A DNA stretch of 24,924 nucleotides from Pseudomonadota bacterium (GTDB taxonomy: Bacteria > Pseudomonadota > Gammaproteobacteria > Steroidobacterales > Steroidobacteraceae). The DNA is taken from the NCBI GenBank assembly GCA_023391815.1, contig JAEWAF010000112.1:1-24924 (forward strand). The letters are read 5' to 3'. The notes beneath the pieces were generated by a model. That model did not search any database, had not been told where the DNA came from, and was given only the letters and a program-made list of their open reading frames with translations. Position 1 is the first letter of the stretch. Each line of letters starts with the position of its first letter. Both the position numbers and the translations under genes were made by a program. Positions 16,363 through 22,090 of this stretch are shown here, piece after piece.

Positions 16363-17590
16363 GAAGAATGACCGAAATCTGATCGTCGGCCTCGACATCG
16401 GCACCTCCAAGGTGGTCGCGATCGTCGGCGAGGTCAATCACGAAGGTCGCATCGAAGTGGTGGGCTTGGGCTCGCATCCTTCGCGCGGACTGAAGCGTGG
16501 CGTCGTCGTCAACATCGAATCGACGGTGCAGTCCATTCAGCGCGCGGTGGAAGAAGCCGAGCTGATGGCTGGCTGCGAGATCCATTCGGTGTACGCCGGC
16601 ATCGCCGGCAGCCACGTGCGCAGCCTGAACTCGCACGGCATCGTCGCGATTCGCAATAAAGAAGTGACGTCGGAAGACGTCGACCGCGTGATCGACGCGG
16701 CGCGCGCCGTCGCGATTCCCGCCGACCAGAAGATCCTGCACATCCTGCCGCAGGAGTTTTTGATCGACAGCCAGGAAGGCATCCGGGAACCCATCGGCAT
16801 GTCGGGTGTGCGACTGGAAGCGAAAGTTCACATCGTCACGGGCGCGGACAGCGCGGCTCAGAACATCGTGAAGTGCGTCCAACGCTGTGGCTTGCAGGTC
16901 GAGGACGTCGTGCTCGAGCAGCTCGCGTCGAGTTACTCGGTGCTGGCCGACGATGAAAAGGAACTTGGGGTGTGCCTGGTGGATATCGGTGGCGGCACGA
17001 CCGACCTCGCGGTGTTCTCGGGTGGCGCCATTCGTCACACCGCCGTACTGCCGATCGCGGGCGACCAGGTGACCAACGATATCGCCGTCAGCCTGCGCAC
17101 GCCGACGCAGCACGCCGAAGAGATCAAGATGAAGTTCGCGTGCGCCTTGTCGCAGCTCGCGAACTCGGACGAGACCATCGAAGTGCCGAGCGTGGGCGAT
17201 CGTCCGCCGCGCCGGCTGGCGAGGCAGACGCTCGCCGAAGTGGTCGAACCTCGTTACGAGGAATTGTTTGCTTTGGTGCGCGAAGAGCTGCGCCGGTCCG
17301 GCTTCGAGGAAGTGATCGCCGCGGGCGTCGTGCTCACCGGCGGCAGCGCGAAGATGGAAGGCGCCGTCGAGCTCGCCGAAGAAGTGTTCCATATGCCGGT
17401 GCGCCTCGGCGTGCCGCAACACATCACCGGACTGGTGGATGTGGTGAGCAATCCGATTCATTCGACCGGCGTCGGCCTGTTGCTGTACGGCCGGGAGAAT
17501 TATCTGCGTGGACGCCGCGAGTTGCCGCTGGGTGGCAACGTGCGCGGCACGTTCGAGCGCATGAAAGCGTGGTTTCAAGGAAATTTCTGA
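16355..17590 (+). CDS. ftsA: Cell division protein FtsA
   Basis: 411 residues, against 420 in E. coli. FtsA is an actin-like ATPase that anchors FtsZ to the membrane. The phosphate-1 region is LIVGLDIGTSKVVAIVGEV at residues 9-27, and the second nucleotide motif is CLVDIGGGTTDLAVF. VLTGGSAKMEGAVELAEEVF is the adenosine region. The C-terminal end ERMKAWFQGNF is the amphipathic membrane-targeting helix. The start overlaps ftsQ by 8 bases. Its stop TGA shares a base with the ATG of a small ORF before ftsZ. Confidence 0.97.
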   Translation: MARKNDRNLIVGLDIGTSKVVAIVGEVNHEGRIEVVGLGSHPSRGLKRGVVVNIESTVQSIQRAVEEAELMAGCEIHSVYAGIAGSHVRSLNSHGIVAIRNKEVTSEDVDRVIDAARAVAIPADQKILHILPQEFLIDSQEGIREPIGMSGVRLEAKVHIVTGADSAAQNIVKCVQRCGLQVEDVVLEQLASSYSVLADDEKELGVCLVDIGGGTTDLAVFSGGAIRHTAVLPIAGDQVTNDIAVSLRTPTQHAEEIKMKFACALSQLANSDETIEVPSVGDRPPRRLARQTLAEVVEPRYEELFALVREELRRSGFEEVIAAGVVLTGGSAKMEGAVELAEEVFHMPVRLGVPQHITGLVDVVSNPIHSTGVGLLLYGRENYLRGRRELPLGGNVRGTFERMKAWFQGNF

Positions 17591-17709
17591 TGGGTTTGGA
17601 AGCACGCCAGGGAGCTGGCAACAAGAAGGGGATGATTGGGGAAGGTGGAGCGTACGGCGGGCCTCTGAACCGGCCGTGCGTTGAGTTGCAATTTGCTTCG
17701 TCTCGCTGA
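17590..17709 (+). CDS. Possible 39-residue ORF between ftsA and ftsZ
   Basis: An ATG at 17590 overlaps the ftsA stop (TGATG). The frame runs 39 codons and ends 17 bases before the ftsZ ATG. The product is glycine-rich (about a quarter Gly) with no motif I recognise, and third-position GC is lower than in the neighbours. It overlaps the hairpin at 17651-17680. It may be a coupling peptide or just open sequence in a regulatory gap. The latter is more likely. Confidence 0.25.
   Translation: MGLEARQGAGNKKGMIGEGGAYGGPLNRPCVELQFASSR
17651..17680 (+). promoter_or_regulatory. Hairpin in the ftsA-ftsZ gap
   Basis: CGTACGGCGGG (17651-17661) can pair with CCGGCCGTGCG (17670-17680). The stem is eight base pairs including one G-U, then a mismatch and two more pairs, closed by an 8-base loop. 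It is not followed by a proper T-run, so it does not look like a classical terminator. It could affect ftsZ message stability or partial read-through. No promoter with good -35/-10 boxes was found in this gap. Confidence 0.4.
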
Positions 17710-17726
17710 CATTGAGGGGACTAACG

Positions 17727-18908
17727 ATGTTTGTACTTGCTGATACAGAAAACCAAGGCGCCGTCATCAAAGTGATTGGCGTCGGCGGCGGCGGCGGAAA
17801 CGCGGTCGCTCACATGATCCAGGCCGGTATCGAAGGCGTGGATTTCATTTGCATCAACACCGACGCGCAGGCGTTGAAACATTCCAAGGTGAAAGTCGGT
17901 CTGCAGATCGGCTGCAATATCACCAAGGGTCTGGGCGCGGGCGCCGATCCGGAAGTGGGCCGCCAGGCCGCGATGGAAGATCGTGACCGCATCATCGAAA
18001 TGATCGAAGGCTCGGACATGCTGTTCATTACCGCCGGCATGGGCGGTGGCACCGGCACGGGCGCGGCTCCCGTCGTGGCGCAGGTCGCGAAGGAACTGGG
18101 CATTCTCACGGTCGCGGTCGTGACCAAGCCGTTCGAGATGGAAGGCAGCAAGCGCTCCGGCTCCGCCGAGCGTGGCATCGCCGAGCTGAGCAAGCACGTC
18201 GACTCGCTCATCACCATTCCGAACCAGAAGCTGCTGACCGTGCTGGGCGGCGACGTGACGCTGCTCGATGCGTTCAAGTCGGCCAACCAGGTGTTGCAAG
18301 GCGCGGTGCAGGGTATCGCCGAGCTGATCACCCGTCCCGGCATGATCAACGTCGACTTCGCCGACGTGCGTACAGTGATGGCCGAGACCGGCATGGCGAT
18401 GATGGGCACCGGCATCGCTCGTGGTGAGAACCGCGCGCGTGAAGCTGCCGAAGCCGCTGTTTCCAGCCCGCTGCTGGAAGATGTGAACCTGCAGGGCGCG
18501 CATGGCCTGCTGATCAACGTCACCGCCGGCATGGACCTGCGGACCAGCGAATTCAGCATCGTCGGCGACACCGTCAAGCAGTACGCGTCGGAAGATGCGA
18601 ACGTGGTCGTGGGCTGCGTGATCGATCCGGAAATGAGCGAAACCATTCGCGTCACCGTGGTCGCCACCGGCATCGGCCGTCCGGGTTCGCAAATGCAGGT
18701 GCCGCAGCAGGATACGCGTCGCATGACCGCCATTCCCGGTGGCCGTGGCCGCGTGCCGACGCTCGACGATCTGCATGTCCCGACCTACATCCGTAACCAG
18801 CGCGACCCGCATGCGGGCCACGCACGCCGCGCGGTGGGCGACGGTCTGACGGCTGAAGATACTTCGATGCTGGATATCCCGGCGTTTTTGCGCCGGCAGG
18901 CGGATTGA
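17727..18908 (+). CDS. ftsZ: Cell division GTPase FtsZ
   Basis: 393 residues. FtsZ is the tubulin-like GTPase forming the Z ring. GTP binding is shown by IGVGGGGGNAV (residues 17-27) and the tubulin signature GGGTGTG at 106-112. The catalytic T7 loop is NVDFADV at 208-214 with Asp213. A short variable linker ends in the conserved C-terminal peptide LDIPAFLRRQAD, which binds FtsA and ZipA-type partners. ATG 17727 has GAGGGG at 17714-17719 ahead of it. The TTG at 17712 would extend the frame by five codons and bury that ribosome binding site. Confidence 0.98.
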   Translation: MFVLADTENQGAVIKVIGVGGGGGNAVAHMIQAGIEGVDFICINTDAQALKHSKVKVGLQIGCNITKGLGAGADPEVGRQAAMEDRDRIIEMIEGSDMLFITAGMGGGTGTGAAPVVAQVAKELGILTVAVVTKPFEMEGSKRSGSAERGIAELSKHVDSLITIPNQKLLTVLGGDVTLLDAFKSANQVLQGAVQGIAELITRPGMINVDFADVRTVMAETGMAMMGTGIARGENRAREAAEAAVSSPLLEDVNLQGAHGLLINVTAGMDLRTSEFSIVGDTVKQYASEDANVVVGCVIDPEMSETIRVTVVATGIGRPGSQMQVPQQDTRRMTAIPGGRGRVPTLDDLHVPTYIRNQRDPHAGHARRAVGDGLTAEDTSMLDIPAFLRRQAD

Positions 18909-19190
18909 GTCGGCACGAGCTGATGAACCGCGGCTGCTGATGGCGGCGATTCCGGGCGGCGATCTCTATGGGCTACATAGGGAACATGCATGGTGCCCCC
19001 GGAACTTCGCCATACACTGGCAAGTCGGATTCATGCTGGGCAGGAAGCCCGAATGCCGTGGGCGCATGGACGCGCAGGAACGGCGCAGGAGCGCGGTGGT
19101 CCCTTTTCAATGTAAGCAAAAGTAACGGCAAGTCAGAGGCTTGCCGTTCACTTGCCGGCAATGTTAGGGTCTGCGCCGCCTGGAACCCTC
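18909..19190. other. Structured ftsZ-lpxC intergenic region
   Basis: No convincing gene lies in these 282 bases; open frames across it have no good start or familiar sequence. A perfect 9-bp hairpin pairs AACGGCAAG (19124-19132) with CTTGCCGTT (19140-19148) around a 7-base loop, about 42 bases before lpxC. A second hairpin has GGGC/GCCC near 19037-19054. Neither has a T-tract, so these look more like leader or processing structures than strong terminators. A promoter for lpxC is expected here, but I could not find confident boxes. Confidence 0.45.
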
Positions 19191-20108
19191 ATGCTGCGAC
19201 AACGAACCCTCAAGAACACCATCCGCGCGACCGGCGTCGGCCTCCACTCCGGGAAAAAAGTGCTGATGGTGCTGCGACCGGCGCCGGTGGACACCGGCGT
19301 TGTGTTCCGTCGCACCGACCTCAACGAGCCGGTGGACGTGCGCGCATACGCCGAAAACGTCGGCGACACCATGCTGGGCACGTCCCTCTACAACGGCGAC
19401 GTTCGAGTCTCCACCGTCGAGCATTTGCTGTCGGCCTTCGCCGGCCTGGGGCTGGATAACGCCTATGTAGATCTGTCGGCCGAAGAAGTGCCGATCATGG
19501 ATGGCAGCGCCGGCCCGTTCGTGTTCCTGTTGCAGTCGGCCGGCATCGAAGAACAGCCCGCGCCGAAACGTTTCGTCCGCATCCTCTCGCCGCTGGAAGT
19601 GCGCGACGGGGACAAGTGGGCGCGCTTCGAGCCGTATAACGGCTTCAAGGTCAACATGGAGATCGAGTTCAATCACCCGGTCTTCAAAAAGCGCTCGCAG
19701 ACCGCTTCGATGGACTTCTCCACGACGTCCTATCTGAAAGAGATCAGCCGGGCGCGCACCTTCGGCTTCATGCGCGACCTGGAATACATGCGCTCCAAGA
19801 ACCTGGCGCTCGGCGGCACCATGGACAACGCCATCGTGCTGGACGAGTACCGCGTGTTGAACGAAGACGGCCTGCGCTACGAGGACGAGTTCGTCAAACA
19901 CAAAATCCTGGACGCGATCGGCGATCTGTATCTGCTCGGCAGGAGCCTGATCGGCGAATTCAGCGGCCACAAATCCGGCCACGCGCTGAATAATCAGCTG
20001 GTCCGCAAGCTGATCGACACCCCGAACGCGTGGGAGCCGGTCACGTTCGATAACCCGAAGGACTCGCCGATCTCTTATGTACCTGCGGCCGCGATGGTCA
20101 GCGCGTAA
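19191..20108 (+). CDS. lpxC: UDP-3-O-acyl-N-acetylglucosamine deacetylase LpxC
   Basis: 305 residues, identical in length to E. coli LpxC. It is the zinc-dependent deacetylase that commits UDP-GlcNAc to lipid A synthesis. Zinc ligands are seen as His78 (STVEHLLSAFAGLG), His237 and Asp241 (KHKILDAIGD). The catalytic His264 lies in HKSGHALNN. I start it at ATG 19191 because MLRQRTLKNTIRATGVGLHS matches the family N-terminus. The longer TTG start at 19152 adds unrelated residues. The C-terminal region shows no obvious FtsH degradation tail like that of E. coli, ending AAAMVSA. Confidence 0.97.
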   Translation: MLRQRTLKNTIRATGVGLHSGKKVLMVLRPAPVDTGVVFRRTDLNEPVDVRAYAENVGDTMLGTSLYNGDVRVSTVEHLLSAFAGLGLDNAYVDLSAEEVPIMDGSAGPFVFLLQSAGIEEQPAPKRFVRILSPLEVRDGDKWARFEPYNGFKVNMEIEFNHPVFKKRSQTASMDFSTTSYLKEISRARTFGFMRDLEYMRSKNLALGGTMDNAIVLDEYRVLNEDGLRYEDEFVKHKILDAIGDLYLLGRSLIGEFSGHKSGHALNNQLVRKLIDTPNAWEPVTFDNPKDSPISYVPAAAMVSA

Positions 20109-20162
20109 CCCTTTTCTTCGGCTTTTTCCCGCGTTCAAATTCCACGCACGTTTCGGCGACGG

Positions 20163-20307
20163 CTGGCTGGGGGATATGTCTTCCCGGCAGCTTCGAACAA
20201 GAGGGAACCTTGTCGGAGCAGTGCGCCCGGGGACGGGACCCAAGGAAGCCGCGCCGGGGCGCGGGTGACGGGGAGCACGGTGCCCGGAAGACATATCCCC
20301 CAGCCAG
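20163..20307. repeat. 145 bp inverted-repeat (MITE/REP-like) element, copy B
   Basis: The left arm 20163-20189 (CTGGCTGGGGGATATG onward, ending CGGCA) is complementary to the right arm 20281-20307 with 26 of 27 positions matching. Just inside the left arm is CGGCAGCTTCGAA (20185-20197), the same 13-mer as in copy A. A short ACAAG/CTTGT hairpin and a GCGCC/GGCGC hairpin (20251-20262) lie inside. The element sits between the converging lpxC and DUF721 genes, ending 10 bases short of the latter's stop codon. It could act as a two-way transcription end or mRNA-stabilising structure. It has no coding capacity. Confidence 0.8.
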
Positions 20308-20317
20308 TCGGCGCAAA

Positions 20318-20641
20318 CTACCGAGCCTGATCCGATCTCTTGCCTTCAACGCGCCTGCCGACGCGAACTTTTAGTTTTGTGACCTTCGTCTCACCGGAAC
20401 TATTTAACAGTTCCAGTAATTGCGCCTGCGCATAACGAATTTGCGGGCACCAGGCCGCCGAGTCGGCGAGCACCACGAGCGTATCGTCGCGGCAACTTGC
20501 TGACACGACATGATCTTTTTCCGGGCCCGCAAGCGCCGCACGGACGCGCTCCGTGAGCTCGACGTGCGCCGCCACGCGCTGCTCCAGCTGCGCGAATAAC
20601 GGGCCAACCGTCTCGCCCAGCGGTTTGAAACGATCAGTCAT
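20318..20641 (-). CDS. DUF721 / DciA-like protein
   Basis: 107 residues on the minus strand, the only such gene in the window. It fits the DUF721 family, whose member DciA is known as an operator or loader of the replicative helicase in many bacteria lacking DnaC-type loaders. The core segment DDTLVVLADSAAWCPQIRY (residues 52-70), with conserved Trp64 followed by a helix AQAQLLELLN, is the typical pattern. The C-terminus is basic (KVRVGRRVEGKR). The same gene lies between lpxC and secA in pseudomonads. It is convergent with lpxC and divergent from the M23 gene. No clear ribosome binding site is visible. Confidence 0.8.
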   Translation of the reverse strand: MTDRFKPLGETVGPLFAQLEQRVAAHVELTERVRAALAGPEKDHVVSASCRDDTLVVLADSAAWCPQIRYAQAQLLELLNSSGETKVTKLKVRVGRRVEGKRSDQAR

Positions 20642-20652
20642 ATGCTGAATGC

Positions 20653-20664
20653 GCCGATATCGGC
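20653..20664. promoter_or_regulatory. 12-bp perfect palindrome in a divergent promoter region
   Basis: GCCGATATCGGC is a perfect 12-base palindrome placed 12 bases upstream of the DUF721 start and about 50 bases before the riboswitch. Its position between two divergent genes suggests a binding site for a dimeric regulator. It may equally be chance in GC-rich DNA. Confidence 0.3.
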
Positions 20665-20673
20665 ACCAGACGC

Positions 20674-20703
20674 TTGATCTTTTGACGGTACGTTATGCAT
20701 ATT
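20674..20703 (+). promoter_or_regulatory. Candidate promoter for the riboswitch transcript
   Basis: TTGATC (20674-20679) and CATATT (20698-20703) are separated by 18 bp. Transcription would then start near 20710, just ahead of the aptamer. A stronger -35-like TTGACG at 20682-20687 lacks a -10 at a suitable distance. Boxes are weak, so the call depends mainly on position. Confidence 0.35.
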
Positions 20704-20713
20704 CCGGACACTG

Positions 20714-20812
20714 TTAAGGGCAAACCCGTCGAAAGGCGGGGACGCAAAGCCACCGGTCTACGGCAGCAGGCACGCATGAAGCGGGTCGCGCCACGATAGC
20801 GGGGTTGCCAGG
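20714..20812 (+). ncRNA. Cyclic-di-GMP-I riboswitch (GEMM-I)
   Basis: The sequence holds the ordered conserved parts of a class I c-di-GMP aptamer. GGGCAAACC is at 20718-20726. A hairpin CCCGTC/GGCGGG closes on a GAAA tetraloop at 20731-20734. GACGCAAAGCC is at 20741-20751, then a variable P3 arm, then TAGCGGGGTTGCCA at 20797-20810. The GGCAA and TTGCC segments can close the outer helix. The P3 arm is less canonical in the tetraloop-receptor part. It lies in the leader of the M23 peptidase gene, so c-di-GMP should control that gene and perhaps the downstream secA. Whether ligand turns expression on or off cannot be read directly. Confidence 0.9.
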
Positions 20813-20995
20813 ATGTACAACTCGAACATTCGGTTCTACGTCCACCGCAGTTCTGCTCGAGCCAAAAGCGGCTCTATCGTCGCGAACCTTGTCGCTGGAA
20901 GCGCGCCGGTTCAAGGCGGGTGTGAACGTATTGTCGTGCCGCCAGTGGAAGCTGGCCGTTTAGGGCGCGAAAGAGAGAAGGTAGTGAACAAATGA
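20813..20995 (+). CDS. Possible 60-residue leader ORF between riboswitch and M23 gene
   Basis: An ATG at 20813 follows the aptamer directly, with GGGG at 20801-20804 inside the conserved 3' aptamer strand eight bases ahead. The frame runs 60 codons and its TGA (20993-20995) overlaps the M23 start codon as ATGA. Third-position GC is moderate, lower than in the neighbouring genes, and the peptide shows no domain, signal or membrane segment. If translated, ligand-controlled access to the GGGG could pass control to the M23 gene by coupling. It could instead be an open frame in a long untranslated leader. Confidence 0.35.
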   Translation: MYNSNIRFYVHRSSARAKSGSIVANLVAGSAPVQGGCERIVVPPVEAGRLGREREKVVNK

Positions 20996-21912
20996 ACGTC
21001 ATCGTGTTCTCCAGGCGCTTCGGCAAGGCTCGGCAGTTCGAGCTTGGCCGCCCCTTGGCGATGACGGTGACGATTGCGACCGTGGTGATGGTGCTGGCCG
21101 GCGTGCTGTTCGCGGGCATCCAGCTCGGTCGCAGCGGCCTGGTGCTCGACCCGGCCACGCAGGTGACGGAGTGGGGCGCGAAACTCGAGCAGCAACGGCT
21201 CGAAGTCGCCAACGCCCGCCGCGATCTGCAGGAACGGCTCGATGCGCTGACCAGCCGCGTCGGCCAGATGAATGCTCATGTGATCCGCCTCGATGCTCTC
21301 GGCCGCCGGCTCACCGAGATGGCCAATCTCGATAAGGGCGAATTCAATTTCGATAGCGAGCCCGCCGTCGGCGGTCCCGAAGGTTTGGTGGAAAGCGCCA
21401 CCGTCGCCGCCCCCGAGCTGACCGTGATGCTCGACGATCTGACCAATCAGATCCGCGATCGCGAGCGCCAGTTGAGCGTGCTGGAGAGCATGATTTCCAC
21501 GCGCAACATGAGCCGTGAGGTGGTCCCGAACGGCCGCCCGGTGTTACAGGGCTGGATTTCTTCGCACTTCGGCTATCGCGCCGATCCGTTCACCGGCCGT
21601 AACGCCTATCACCAGGGCGTCGATTTCGCCGGCCCCGCCGGGTCGCAGGTTCTGGCGGTCGCCGCCGGCGTGGTGACGTATTCCAAGGATCGGTTCGGCT
21701 ATGGCCGCACGGTCGAAATCAATCACGGCAACGGCTATGTCACGCGTTACGGACACAATTCCAAGGCGCTGGTGCAGGTCGGCGATACCGTGCAAAAAGG
21801 CCAGCCCATCGCGCTGATCGGCTCGACCGGCCGCTCCACCGGCCCGCACCTGCATTTCGAGGTGCTCAAGCAGGGCCGTGCCGTGGATCCGATGACATTC
21901 GTGCGTCGGTAA
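20992..21912 (+). CDS. Membrane-anchored M23 family (LytM-type) peptidase
   Basis: 306 residues. A short basic tail, one membrane segment at about residues 22-44 and probable coiled coils at about 60-115 and 143-168 precede a LytM/M23 domain from about 185 to 300. All metal and catalytic residues are present: His207 and Asp211 (HQGVD), His255 (RYGH), and His286/His288 (HLHFE). It is therefore likely an active zinc endopeptidase cutting peptidoglycan cross-links in the periplasm, not a degenerate EnvC/NlpD-type activator. The exact substrate is unknown. ATG 20992 gives the expected MNVIVFSRR start, with GAAGG about 10 bases upstream. A c-di-GMP riboswitch lies in its leader and secA follows. 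Confidence 0.92.
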   Translation: MNVIVFSRRFGKARQFELGRPLAMTVTIATVVMVLAGVLFAGIQLGRSGLVLDPATQVTEWGAKLEQQRLEVANARRDLQERLDALTSRVGQMNAHVIRLDALGRRLTEMANLDKGEFNFDSEPAVGGPEGLVESATVAAPELTVMLDDLTNQIRDRERQLSVLESMISTRNMSREVVPNGRPVLQGWISSHFGYRADPFTGRNAYHQGVDFAGPAGSQVLAVAAGVVTYSKDRFGYGRTVEINHGNGYVTRYGHNSKALVQVGDTVQKGQPIALIGSTGRSTGPHLHFEVLKQGRAVDPMTFVRR

Positions 21913-22090
21913 AAAAGCGCCTGTTTCGCTTGTTTTCGCACTGAGCGCCCCAAGCCAACCGGGCGCCCGGCCAAAGCCTGCGTCCAGCTGGCGAGACCGT
22001 AATTAGAGTCGCCGGGCGCGCGTGTACAATAACGGGCTTTTCCCAACAGGCTTATTAAGGGCCTCAAGCCCCCACCCCCGGAGTTTCAGC
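21913..22090. promoter_or_regulatory. M23-secA intergenic region with candidate secA promoter
   Basis: A -10-like TACAAT at 22025-22030 would start transcription near 22037, giving a leader of about 54 bases. No good -35 was found; TTAGAG at 22003-22008 is poor. A 12-base palindrome CCGGGCGCCCGG (21959-21970) lies upstream. No secM-like gene with an arrest motif is present. GGAG at 22080-22083 is the likely ribosome binding site of secA. Confidence 0.35.

Noticed and set aside
19124..19148. Perfect hairpin as a Rho-independent terminator of ftsZ
   Set aside because: It lacks a following T-tract and lies over 200 bases from the ftsZ stop, so it is more likely a leader or processing structure.
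19152..19190. TTG start giving a longer LpxC
   Set aside because: The extra 13 residues do not match the family, and the ATG at 19191 gives the standard 305-residue protein.
18968..19459. 163-residue ORF spanning the ftsZ-lpxC gap into lpxC
   Set aside because: It runs out of frame over half of its length through lpxC, and its unique part has no ribosome binding site or family features.
22022..22090. N-terminal extension of SecA from the GTG at 22022
   Set aside because: The segment overlaps the probable -10 box and does not match SecA N-termini; GTG 22091 has a well-placed GGAG.
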